DNA of 64,000 nt, taken from Tessaracoccus massiliensis (lineage in GTDB: Bacteria; Actinomycetota; Actinomycetes; Propionibacteriales; Propionibacteriaceae). The DNA lies in contig NZ_LN623541.1 of the NCBI RefSeq assembly GCF_000826065.2, positions 1 through 64,000 of the forward strand, written 5' to 3'. Below the pieces are notes generated by a model. The model worked only from the letters and a program-made list of their open reading frames with translations, ran no database searches and was not told the origin of the DNA. Shown in pieces: positions 9,035 through 18,360 of the stretch; the first letter of the stretch is position 1, and every line of letters starts with the position of its first letter. A program made the position numbers and the translations under genes.

Positions 9035-10153
9035 ATGGAGATGATCGGGCGTTACAGGATCACCGGACGAATCGGGTCCGGTTCTTTCGCGACGGTCTAC
9101 CGCGGTCACGACGACACCCTCGACGTGCCCGTCGCTGTCAAGGTGCTGGCAGACAACTGGGCCACCAACGACGACGTGCGGGCCCGCTTCCTGGCCGAGG
9201 CCCGCCTGCTGCGTCGGCTCTCCGACGAGCGCGTGGTGCGGGTCTACGACATCGGCACCACGGACCGCGGCCAGCCCTACTTCGTGATGGACCTGGCCAA
9301 CGGGGGCTCCCTGGAGCAGCTCCGCAAGCGGATGGTCGCCCCGGGGCTGGCGCTGCGGTTGTGCGCCGAGGCTGCCCGGGCGTTGGAGGTGCTGCACCGC
9401 AACCAGTTGGTGCACCGCGACATCACGCCGGGCAACATTCTGCTGAGCAACACGCCCACCGGTGTGCGCGTGATGCTGGCTGACCTGGGCGTGGCGAAAT
9501 CCCTGCTCGACGAGTACCGCGACACCATGACTGCCGGCACCCCCGCCTACATGGCCCTCGAACAGGCCAATTCGACGCAGCTCGATCAGCGCTCGGACAT
9601 CTACTCGTTGGCGTGCGTGGCCTATGCGCTGTTGACCGGCCGCCCGCCGTTTCCCGTCAAGACCCTCGCGGAGCTGCTCAGCCGCAACCACAACATCGGC
9701 CCGGCGGCGATCGCCGAGCAGGTGGGCGCCCCCGAACTCCTGGATCAGGTGATGGCCTCGGCGCTCTCCCCGGATCCGAACCGCCGTCCCCAGACCGCGG
9801 CCCAGTTCGCCGAGGTGTTGGACCGGCTGGCAGATCAGCTGCCCGGTGGGGAGTCCTATCAGCCGCGCCCCATCACCTCGACGACGGCGGGTACCCCGTC
9901 GGTGGGACAGCTACCCACCGCCCCTCAGCCCATCGGTGTCTTGATCAGCGGCGGCCGCCAGAGCGCCGGCAGCCTGTCCGCGCGCAGCGAAACCCCCGTC
10001 TCGATGCTGGATAACTACATCGGGCGCGGGCGCTACGCCCCGAAGAAGTCCACCGAGACGCACTCCCCCTGGTTCTACGTCTGGGTGACCGGCTCGGCCA
10101 TCCTGCTGCTGGGCCTGACGATCTGGTTGACCATCTACGTGCTGACCCGCTGA
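9035..10153 (+). CDS. Membrane-anchored serine/threonine protein kinase
   Basis: A Hanks-type kinase domain fills about residues 5-265. The glycine loop is GRIGSGSFATVYRG, the catalytic Lys36 is in VAVKVL, HRD is at 127-129 (HRDITPGN), and the metal-binding Asp150 lies in DLG rather than DFG. AGTPAYMALEQ closes the activation segment. A Pro/Thr/Ser-rich juxtamembrane linker follows, then one transmembrane helix at the C-terminus (TGSAILLLGLTIWLTIYVL) with almost nothing outside the cell, so there is no PASTA-type sensor. A start at 9023 is also possible; the GGGGGAGA box ends at 9022, too close for that ATG, so 9035 is preferred. Substrate unknown. Confidence 0.85.
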   Translation: MEMIGRYRITGRIGSGSFATVYRGHDDTLDVPVAVKVLADNWATNDDVRARFLAEARLLRRLSDERVVRVYDIGTTDRGQPYFVMDLANGGSLEQLRKRMVAPGLALRLCAEAARALEVLHRNQLVHRDITPGNILLSNTPTGVRVMLADLGVAKSLLDEYRDTMTAGTPAYMALEQANSTQLDQRSDIYSLACVAYALLTGRPPFPVKTLAELLSRNHNIGPAAIAEQVGAPELLDQVMASALSPDPNRRPQTAAQFAEVLDRLADQLPGGESYQPRPITSTTAGTPSVGQLPTAPQPIGVLISGGRQSAGSLSARSETPVSMLDNYIGRGRYAPKKSTETHSPWFYVWVTGSAILLLGLTIWLTIYVLTR

Positions 10154-10185
10154 CCGCGCAGCGCCGCCCGTCGTAGACTGACCGC

Positions 10186-10428
10186 ATGAGCGAACTGGCC
10201 CCCGGATCACAGACTGTTGTTGACGAGCGCACCGAGCTGTTCGAGGACGGGGATCAAGACCGCTTCTCGCACTACGTGCCCAAGGACAAGCTGATGAAGG
10301 CGATGGTCACCGGCACCCCGGTGGTGGCCCTGTGCGGGAAGGTCTGGGTGCCCACCAAGAACCCGGACAAGTTCCCCGTCTGCCCGGAGTGCAAGGAGAT
10401 CTGGGAGTCGCTGCAATCCGGCAAGTGA
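10186..10428 (+). CDS. DUF3039 family protein
   Basis: This 80-residue protein is typical of the actinobacterial DUF3039 family. It has an acidic N-terminus, the KLMKAMVTGTPVVALCGKVW block, and a CGK...CPECKEIW pair that looks like a small zinc-binding site. Function is unknown. The ATG at 10186 lies 32 bp after the kinase stop, so co-transcription is possible. The gene is directly followed by the ruins of a P-type ATPase, so its downstream neighbour has been lost. Confidence 0.85.
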   Translation: MSELAPGSQTVVDERTELFEDGDQDRFSHYVPKDKLMKAMVTGTPVVALCGKVWVPTKNPDKFPVCPECKEIWESLQSGK

Positions 10429-10438
10429 CCATCGGAGA

Positions 10439-11398
10439 CCTTGGAGACGCCGCTGACCAAACAGATGAACAGCTTCGGCAAGCGGCTGACCCTGCTGATC
10501 CTCGTCGCCGCCGTGCTGCTCTTCCTCGCCGGCAGGTTCCTGCACGGCCAGGACCTCGAGGACCTGTTCCAAGCGGCCATCGGGTTCGCCGTCGGCGCCG
10601 TGCCGGAGGGCCTCCCCGCCATCCTCAGTATCACGCTGGCCCGCGGCGTGCAGCGCATGGCCAAGCGCAACGCCATCACCCGCAAGCTCAACTCCATCGA
10701 GACGCTGGGTTCGGTCAGTGTCATCTGCAGCGACAAGACCGGCACCCTCACCAAGAACGAGATGACGGTGCGCGCCCTCGCCACGCCCGGCCAGCGCTTC
10801 GAGGTGGACGGCGAGGGCTACGCTCCGGAGGGCGCCATCTCTCGGAGTACAACCGCTCCGCGGAGATCCCGTTCAACTCGGACAACAAGTTCATGGCCGT
10901 CGTCGCGGGAGCCGACGACGGCGAACGCGTCTACCTGAAGGGCGCCCCCGGCCGCGTGCTGGAGATGTGCAGCACGCAGGGCACGCTCGACGACCACGAG
11001 GAGCTCGACCGGGACCGCTGGGAGGAGCTCATCGACGAGCTGAGCAACGAGGGCCTGCGTGTGCTCGCCGCCGCTGTCCGCGAGGGCGACTCCCTCGACG
11101 AGGACGACCCCGGGATGGGCGGCACCACGCTGGCGATCTTCCTCAGCCTGTACGACGGCAGCAACATCGAGGTGGCGCGCACCATGACCGTCAACGTGCT
11201 GGTGCTGGTCCAGGCGTTCTACCTGTTCAACGTGCGCGTGCTGAACGGCTCGGTGCTGCGCCCATCAGTGCTGTTCAGCAACTGGGTGGCCTGGGCGTCG
11301 GTGGGCGCCCTGGTGGCCTTCCAGTGGGCGTGGGCCTAGGCATCCTGCTGATCGTCGAGGCGGAGAAGACCATCATGCTCAAGCTCCGCAGCCGGTGA
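10439..11398 (+). pseudogene. P-type cation ATPase remnant with deletions and frame changes
   Basis: Three frames in succession encode pieces of one cation-translocating P-type ATPase. First comes a transmembrane segment with AVGAVPEGLPA and the phosphorylation motif CSDKTGTLTKNEM (about 10441-10845). Then, in a second frame, nucleotide-domain sequence RSAEIPFNSDNKFMAV and a jump straight into the C-terminal membrane region (FLSLYDGSNIEVARTMTVN). A last frame ends LGILLIVEAEKTIMLKLRSR. The first membrane helices, the actuator domain, much of the N domain and the GDGVND hinge region are absent. It cannot make a working pump. It follows the DUF3039 stop by only a few bases. Confidence 0.88.
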
Positions 11399-11401
11399 CG
11401 G

Positions 11402-11692
11402 CTAGCCTGACTCCTGGCCATCCACCTCCGGTGCCTCGCGGCGCTGCACCTCGAGGGTGAGCTCCGCCGCGGCGCTGCCGAGGCCGGCCACCGCGGTGAG
11501 GATGGGCGCGAAGACCAAACCTGCGCCCACTCCGATGACGCTCCACGTGACCGGGATGGCCAGCAGTTCCTTCCCGGACTTGGAGCGGATCGTGACGCGC
11601 TCGACGCTGGGGTCCGAGAGGATCTGCTTGACGGTGTCGGCCAGGTTGATTCCGGCGACGGTCAGTTTCTCCGTGAAGGTCTTCTTGGTCAT
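11402..11692 (-). CDS. DUF4342 domain protein
   Basis: This 96-residue protein begins MTKKTFTEKLTVAGINLADT and continues into a pattern of a short alpha-beta region (VERVTIRSKSGKELLAIPVT) followed by a hydrophobic stretch at about residues 50-75. This fits the DUF4342 family. Such proteins are small, with one or two hydrophobic segments, and have no assigned function. It ends 3 bp from the end of the ATPase remnant on the opposite strand and lies 3' of ahcY on the same strand, about 25 bp away. Confidence 0.72.
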   Translation of the reverse strand: MTKKTFTEKLTVAGINLADTVKQILSDPSVERVTIRSKSGKELLAIPVTWSVIGVGAGLVFAPILTAVAGLGSAAAELTLEVQRREAPEVDGQESG

Positions 11693-11717
11693 GCCTCGAC
11701 GATAGCCGCCCCGGCGG

Positions 11718-13142
<1,425 letters not shown>

Positions 13143-13209
13143 AGCGCCGAGTCTACCGTCTGGTCGCTCCCTGAGCGTCGGCAGCACCCGCTCCCTCAGT
13201 GCGCGACGT

Positions 13210-13638
13210 TCAGAGGCTGGCGGCGACGTGGGCGAGCGCGAGGTCGTAGCCACCCACGCCGCAGCCGACGATGATGCCCGCGGCCTTCGCCGACAGCACG
13301 CTCTTCGAGCGGAACTCCTCGCGCGCGTGCACGTTGGAGATGTGCACCTCCACGTAGGTGGTCAGAGCGGCGGCGTCGGCGACCGCGTAGGAGTAATGCG
13401 TCCACGCCCCGGCGTTGAGGACGACGGGGATCTCACCGTCGGCGGCCTCGTGCAGCCACTCGATCAACTGGCCCTCAAGCTCCGTCTGACGCACCTCGAC
13501 ATCGAGGTCCATCCCCTGACCCGTCTCGACGAGGTGTTCGGCCAGGGCCTCGTAGGTGACGCCGCCGCCGTAGATCTCCGGCTGGCGCGTGCCGAGCCGG
13601 CCGATGTTGGGGCCGTTGAGGACGAGCACCTTACGCAT
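13210..13638 (-). CDS. aroQ: 3-dehydroquinate dehydratase, type II
   Basis: This 142-residue protein matches the small type II enzyme of the shikimate pathway. Its N-terminus [20 protein letters not shown] contains the flexible lid with the catalytic tyrosine, [15 protein letters not shown] contains the active-site Asn and His, and [14 protein letters not shown] is the substrate-phobic signature. The usual NLNLLG is NIGRLG here, a mild variant. It overlaps the end of the SIS-protein gene by 8 bp. Other aro genes are absent from the window. Confidence 0.93.
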   Translation of the reverse strand: MRKVLVLNGPNIGRLGTRQPEIYGGGVTYEALAEHLVETGQGMDLDVEVRQTELEGQLIEWLHEAADGEIPVVLNAGAWTHYSYAVADAAALTTYVEVHISNVHAREEFRSKSVLSAKAAGIIVGCGVGGYDLALAHVAASL

Positions 13639-14650
13639 CGGTGAGGCCGATCTCGAGGTATGCGGCGCCGTAGAGCCCCTTCAGCAGCAAGGTGATGTAG
13701 CGCTCCACGTCCGTGGCGCCCAGGTCTGAATCGCCCGACGAGATGCGGGCGACGCGCAGGCCGCGTGACTCGGCCACATCGGCCAGATCCATCGCCACAC
13801 CACTCAGGCGATCCGGCAGCTTGTCGTCGTCGAGCATCACCAGGACGGGCTGGGTCTGGGACTCGCCGTCGAACGGGTCGGCGAACGGGTCGCAGGCCTC
13901 CGCTGCGGTGAGCAGCGTGCGGATCTCGTTGGCGTCTGCCGCCAGCGCGGGGCGGCCGCAGGCGCGGCGCACGGCCTCCGCAATGCGGCGCGACGCGCGG
14001 GCCGCGAGGGTGGTGCCGCCCCAGATCAGCGGCAGCCTGTCGGCCAGCGCGAGGGCGAGTTCCTTGCCGGGGTTCTCCGACAGGTCACGGCCCGGCGCGC
14101 ACGATTCGGCCACCAGGTCCGCCGCGTCCGCGACGTGTTCCGGATGGACGACAGGGCCCAAACCCAGCGCCCCCAACTGCGCCAGGATGGCCACCGCGGC
14201 GGCCACCGGGTCGTCCTCCAGCAGCGGGATGAGCGTGGTCGACGACGAGGCGGTCACCTGCGCCAGTTCCGAGTCCTCCGGAGCGGCGACGATGAGCGTG
14301 GCGCCGCGACGGTTGGCCTCCGCGGCGCACTGGACCACCCAGGCGGGCGTGTGCACGCCGCCGAGGATGACCGCGAAGTCGAGCGGCCCCACCCAGGCGG
14401 GCAGGCCGGGGCCGGGCCACGCCATGAACGGCACGGGGCAGGCGGGCTCCAGCACGGCGCGCACCAGGCGCGACTCCGCGCCCATCGCCAGCACGCCGCG
14501 GGGTCGCTCCAGCTGCTCCAAGTGGCCGTGCGGCTCAGACAGCGCGGCGCGACGGATGCGGGCACCCGCCGTGGCGAGGTTGCGCAGGCCCTCATGCTGC
14601 TCGAGATCGGCAGCCTCGAGGCGCGCGTCGTCGAACTGCGGGCCGTTCAC
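13631..14650 (-). CDS. SIS-domain protein (phosphoglucose/phosphomannose isomerase-like), Rv3256c type
   Basis: This 339-residue protein lies between Trm112 and aroQ and is the positional counterpart of M. tuberculosis Rv3256c. The middle contains a sugar-isomerase-like fold ([34 protein letters not shown]) and the second half resembles the C-terminal bifunctional PGI/PMI domain. Catalytic residues are not obvious, so isomerase activity is uncertain. The start is GTG at 14650, overlapping the Trm112 stop by 4 bp. Together with the phosphomannomutase upstream, a role in mannose or glucose phosphate metabolism is plausible. Confidence 0.75.
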   Translation of the reverse strand: MNGPQFDDARLEAADLEQHEGLRNLATAGARIRRAALSEPHGHLEQLERPRGVLAMGAESRLVRAVLEPACPVPFMAWPGPGLPAWVGPLDFAVILGGVHTPAWVVQCAAEANRRGATLIVAAPEDSELAQVTASSSTTLIPLLEDDPVAAAVAILAQLGALGLGPVVHPEHVADAADLVAESCAPGRDLSENPGKELALALADRLPLIWGGTTLAARASRRIAEAVRRACGRPALAADANEIRTLLTAAEACDPFADPFDGESQTQPVLVMLDDDKLPDRLSGVAMDLADVAESRGLRVARISSGDSDLGATDVERYITLLLKGLYGAAYLEIGLTDA

Positions 14651-14835
14651 TGCGTGCTGCGCGCCTGGTCGATGAGCAGCACCGGGATCCCGTCGCGCAC
14701 GGGGTAGGCCAGCGCACAGTCGTTGTTGGTGCACACCAGTTCCTGCTCGTCGTAGTCGACGGCGAACTTCGCGTGACACGACGGGCATGCGGCGATCGCC
14801 AGGAACTCGGGCGACAGATCGAGAGTTTCGGCCAT
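14647..14835 (-). CDS. Trm112 family protein
   Basis: This 62-residue protein has the Trm112 zinc-ribbon layout: CPSC near the middle, then CTNNDC, then the conserved closing motif AYPVRDGIPVLL. In eukaryotes Trm112 activates methyltransferases; in actinobacteria the small homologue is common beside the phosphomannomutase gene but its partner is not established. It sits between pmm and the SIS gene, overlapping the latter by 4 bp. A purine-rich stretch (AGGAGGAAAT) immediately precedes the ATG and is a good ribosome binding site. Confidence 0.9.
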   Translation of the reverse strand: MAETLDLSPEFLAIAACPSCHAKFAVDYDEQELVCTNNDCALAYPVRDGIPVLLIDQARSTQ

Positions 14836-14875
14836 ATTTCCTCCTCGGGGTGGATTCAGCTTAGCCGCCCGGAAC

Positions 14876-16222
14876 TCAATGCCTCACGAGAGCGAGGACC
14901 TCGTCGCGGAGGGAACACATCTTCTCCTCAGTGCGGGCCTCCACATTGAGCCGCAGCAGCGGCTCGGTGTTACTGGGGCGCAGGTTGATCCACCAGCCCT
15001 CGGCGGGGTTGCGCACGCTCAACCCGTCGAGCCTGTCCGCCTCTCCCCTACCTGCGAACGCCTCGGCCACCTTGTCCATGCAGGCCTGCGCGTCGTCGAC
15101 GGTGGAGTTCAGCTCACCGGAACGGATGTAGGAGTCGTACACCGACGCCAACTCGGACAGCGGCTGCCCCGAGACCCGCAGGAGTTCCAGGACGTGCAGC
15201 GCGGCCAACATGCCCGTGTCGGCGGACCAGAACTCGCGGAAGTAGTAGTGCGCCGAGTGTTCGCCACCGAACACGGCGCCCGTCTCGGCCATCAGCGCCT
15301 TGACGTAGGTGTGCCCCACGCGTGACTGGCGGATGGTGCCGCCGGCCTTCTCCACGGCCTCGGCCACGCTCCAGGAGGTGATGGTGTTGGTCACGATGGT
15401 GGAGCCGGGGTGCTTGTCGAGCTCCGCCACGGCGATCATCGCGGTGATGACCGACGGGTCCACCACGTCGCCGCGCTCGTCGATGATGAAGCAGCGGTCG
15501 GCGTCGCCGTCGAAGACCAGGCCGAGATCGGCGTCGTGTTCCCGCACGGCGCGCTGCGCGTCGACGAGATTCTCGGGCTCCAGCGGGTTGGCCGGGTGGT
15601 TGGGGAACGTGCCGTCCAGCTCCAGGTAGAGACCCACGATGTCCAGCGAGCGTCCGGCCAGCGCGGTCAGCGCCGTGTGCCCGGCCATGCCGTTGCCGGC
15701 GTCGACCACCACGGTCAGCTCACGCGCACCGGCCTGCGGCACCAGCTCGGAGAGCTTGTCGGCGTAATCCTCGAGGAGGTCCAGTTCGCGTAGCTCGCCC
15801 TGCACCTCGGCGCCCAGCTCGACGGTCGCGGCCGCGTCGCGCAGCCTGGTCATGAAATCCGGCGGCACCGGCTTGGCGTCGGCCAGGCAGAACTTGATGC
15901 CGTTGTACTCGGCGGGGTTGTGGCTGGCCGTCAACTGCACCCCCGGCAGCCCCAGATGGCCCGACGCGAACCACAGCTGATCGGTGGAACTGAGGCCGAT
16001 GTCGACGACGGAGGCGCCGGCGCGGCGGGCACCGTCGATGAACGCCCAGGACAGTTCACGGCCGAGTGCCCTCATGTCGCGGCCGAGGACGAACTCGCCC
16101 GGCCCCATCAGCTCGACGAAGGCGGCGCCCAGGGCACGCGCGCCGTCGAGGTCCCATTGCGGATCGTCGCCTACGACGATGCCCCGGATGTCGTTGGCCT
16201 TGAAGATCTCCTGCTCTAGCAC
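14876..16222 (-). CDS. manB: Phosphomannomutase/phosphoglucomutase
   Basis: This 448-residue alpha-D-phosphohexomutase interconverts mannose-6-phosphate and mannose-1-phosphate. The phosphoserine loop TASHNP has its active Ser at about residue 100, the metal loop is DGDADRC, the sugar loop is GGEHSAHYYF, and the C-terminal phosphate loop is RPSNTEPLLR. It is the counterpart of M. tuberculosis pmmA (Rv3257c). Its product would feed the GDP-mannose pyrophosphorylase encoded 6 kb away. The second phosphosugar mutase in the window (47.5 kb) is a different, longer type. Confidence 0.92.
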   Translation of the reverse strand: MLEQEIFKANDIRGIVVGDDPQWDLDGARALGAAFVELMGPGEFVLGRDMRALGRELSWAFIDGARRAGASVVDIGLSSTDQLWFASGHLGLPGVQLTASHNPAEYNGIKFCLADAKPVPPDFMTRLRDAAATVELGAEVQGELRELDLLEDYADKLSELVPQAGARELTVVVDAGNGMAGHTALTALAGRSLDIVGLYLELDGTFPNHPANPLEPENLVDAQRAVREHDADLGLVFDGDADRCFIIDERGDVVDPSVITAMIAVAELDKHPGSTIVTNTITSWSVAEAVEKAGGTIRQSRVGHTYVKALMAETGAVFGGEHSAHYYFREFWSADTGMLAALHVLELLRVSGQPLSELASVYDSYIRSGELNSTVDDAQACMDKVAEAFAGRGEADRLDGLSVRNPAEGWWINLRPSNTEPLLRLNVEARTEEKMCSLRDEVLALVRH

Positions 16223-16244
16223 CGGCCCAGACTAGCGAACCGGG

Positions 16245-16640
16245 TCACTCCCCCGTCGGAACCAGCCTGAGATGTCCACCGCGGCCGGTTTCCGGGCCCC
16301 CATCGGCAGCGGGCATTCCGAGTGCGGGGGGCGGGGTGGCGTCGTCATGGCGCAACCCGATGGCGCGCACGGCGTCCGCCAGGGCCATGAGGTCGTCGGT
16401 CTCCCCCTGAGGGGTGGGCGGCGGAGCGCCGCTGAGCGGGAGCCGGATGATCTCCCAGCCCACCGGCGGGCTGGTGCGCTCGGCGTGCCGCATGCACAGG
16501 TCGTAGGTGCCGGGCTCGTCCACGAGCGCGAGGGGCCCGAGCACCGCGGTGGAGTCTGCATAGACGTACGTCAGAGTCGCCACGGCGGGCGCGACGCACG
16601 CGGTACGGGAACAGGATCGCACCCGAGCAAGGTATCCCAC
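16245..16640 (-). CDS. DUF3499 family protein
   Basis: This 131-residue protein has the DUF3499 core: RSCSRTACVAPAVATLTYVY, DSTAVLGPLA, then DLCMRHAERTSPPVGWEIIR. The conserved Cys and His residues suggest a zinc site. The C-terminal third is a proline-rich tail. Function is unknown. A shorter start at the GTG of VRSCSRTAC is also possible. It is divergent from the Rv3259-type gene with 19 bp between the starts, an arrangement kept in M. tuberculosis (Rv3258c/Rv3259). Confidence 0.85.
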   Translation of the reverse strand: MGYLARVRSCSRTACVAPAVATLTYVYADSTAVLGPLALVDEPGTYDLCMRHAERTSPPVGWEIIRLPLSGAPPPTPQGETDDLMALADAVRAIGLRHDDATPPPALGMPAADGGPETGRGGHLRLVPTGE

Positions 16641-16659
16641 GCGCCACTACAGTGGCGGT

Positions 16660-17097
16660 ATGCCACGCAGACGAGACCGACATGACCGCGGGATGCGCGG
16701 CCCGCTGGCGGCGCCCAACCCGTTCACGGGCAGGCCGGTGCCGATAGGGCGCCCCTCTCGGGTGGAGTACTTCAACGACTGCGTCACCTCGGCCATGGCA
16801 GACATCGCCGACGCCTGCCCCGATGCGCTCAACGGCATCGTGGTGGGCGTCGAGGACGTCCCCCACCTGCAGGGCGGCTGGACCGGGGATCGCGTGCCGC
16901 TGTCGGCCGGCGTCGACGCCAGCCGGGGCCGCAAGGCCCAAGTCGTGATTTACCAACGTCCCCTTGAACACCGCTCCTCCTCCCGAAGCCAACTGCGTCG
17001 TCTGGTGCACCGCACCATCGTCGAGCAGCTCAGCACGCTCACCGGCCGCAGCATCGACGAGTTGGGCGGGGACGACGACTGGGGCGAGTGGGAGTAG
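16660..17097 (+). CDS. Zincin-like metallopeptidase family protein (Rv3259 type) lacking the HExxH motif
   Basis: This 145-residue protein corresponds to M. tuberculosis Rv3259 and the DUF1025 'minimal zincin' family. The N-terminus is Arg-rich; the core contains EYFNDCVTSAMADIADACPD and VGVEDVPHL. Where true metallopeptidases of the family have HExxH, this protein reads RTIVEQLSTLTG, so the zinc ligands are missing and peptidase activity is unlikely. It is divergent from the DUF3499 gene and converges on the DUF5719 gene. Confidence 0.8.
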   Translation: MPRRRDRHDRGMRGPLAAPNPFTGRPVPIGRPSRVEYFNDCVTSAMADIADACPDALNGIVVGVEDVPHLQGGWTGDRVPLSAGVDASRGRKAQVVIYQRPLEHRSSSRSQLRRLVHRTIVEQLSTLTGRSIDELGGDDDWGEWE

Positions 17098-17112
17098 GCC
17101 TCCCCCGGCGGG

Positions 17113-18360
17113 TCACCGCAGGTGGGGATCGAGTCTGATCACGCCGGCTGCTCCGGGTTCGTCTGCCACCGCGCCGAGGGGAATGATGATGGTGCCGGTG
17201 GGATCGGACGTGGCCGCCGACGCGACGACGGGCCCGTCCGCGGTGACCGTGATCAGTTGCTGTGGGCTCAGCGGCAGCACCTGCACAAGGGTGGTCCCCG
17301 GCGCGATCGTCAGCGTCGCCTCCTCGTCTGCGGACACCTGCGCGGTCACCGGTTCCATCCCAGGGTTGGTGATCTGCAGCGCCCCACCCAGGGTGGTGGC
17401 GGACAGCTCGGCGCCCGGTTCCATCGCCACCAGGGTGGCCGGGCTGCCTACAGGGCCGCTCACCGTCACCGCGGCCGCCACCTCCACGGTGGCGTCGACG
17501 CGGATCGCGGCGGCCTCCCCGCCCAGCGACTCGGCGATGGGGATGGCGACGCTCGACATGGGCTCGACGAGAAGGTCAGCCGTCGCGGCAGGCTCATAGG
17601 AGGAGGTCGCGCCCAACGCCGTGACCGTGACCTCCGCGCGCTCCTCCCGCGGGTTGCTGACGATCAGCTGGACGTCCGCCGCGCCCGGAGGCACTCCCCC
17701 GATGACCTGCGTCTGGGCCGGCGTGGTGGGCGCCACGAAGCGGGCGGCACGACCCTCCACGTTGACCGCGGCCATCGCCACGCGGCCCTCGCTGCCGGTG
17801 AAGGCCACCCCCACCGGCCCGTCGGGGGCCAGCACGGACAGCGCGATGCGGCGCGAGACCCCGGGCGCGACGGCGATGCCGCGGGCGCCGACGGCAGTGA
17901 CCTCGCCGTCGGGGCCGAGGAGGGTGAGGTCGACGACCGCCTCGCCGGCGTCGCTGTTGGTGATGATGAGCGCACTTTCGCCGGGCTCGGCCACCGTGAT
18001 GATGCCAGAGGTGGCGGCTGGCGAGCAGGGGGCGAAGGTGCGCTCCGTGCCCGCGGCGTACACGCCTGCCACGGCAAGCGAATCGGCGGTCAGGACGGAG
18101 GGCCCCTGCACGCCGGCAAGGAGCGCGGGCCCGGTGCCGGACGCGATCTCATCGCTCGCTCCGACGGCGGTTGCCGTCCAGTTTCCGGGCGCGTGTGCGA
18201 GCACATCCCCGGTCTGCAGGCAGGTCAGGCGGGTGGTGCGGGGAAGATCTGCCGTCACCGAGGCGGGCAGCCCCGCCGGGGTCAGCAGCGACAGGCCCAC
18301 GGCGGTGCCGCCGATGACCAGGAAGGCGATCAGGGAGAGCAGCAGCTTCTTCGGGTTCAT
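17113..18360 (-). CDS. DUF5719 family secreted/membrane-anchored protein
   Basis: This 415-residue protein starts MNPKKLLLSLIAFLVIGGTA, a signal or anchor helix. An extracellular part rich in Ala, Val, Thr and Gly follows, looking like repeated beta-sandwich modules (VSNPREERAEVTVTALG, ITNPGMEPVTAQVS). It fits the actinobacterial DUF5719 family, function unknown. Its ATG overlaps the stop of the large glycosyltransferase by 4 bp, so the two are translationally coupled and may act together at the membrane. Confidence 0.8.
   Translation of the reverse strand: MNPKKLLLSLIAFLVIGGTAVGLSLLTPAGLPASVTADLPRTTRLTCLQTGDVLAHAPGNWTATAVGASDEIASGTGPALLAGVQGPSVLTADSLAVAGVYAAGTERTFAPCSPAATSGIITVAEPGESALIITNSDAGEAVVDLTLLGPDGEVTAVGARGIAVAPGVSRRIALSVLAPDGPVGVAFTGSEGRVAMAAVNVEGRAARFVAPTTPAQTQVIGGVPPGAADVQLIVSNPREERAEVTVTALGATSSYEPAATADLLVEPMSSVAIPIAESLGGEAAAIRVDATVEVAAAVTVSGPVGSPATLVAMEPGAELSATTLGGALQITNPGMEPVTAQVSADEEATLTIAPGTTLVQVLPLSPQQLITVTADGPVVASAATSDPTGTIIIPLGAVADEPGAAGVIRLDPHLR

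Noticed and set aside
13143-13209. S-adenosylhomocysteine riboswitch upstream of ahcY
   Set aside because: The gap is only 67 bp and lacks the conserved riboswitch core.
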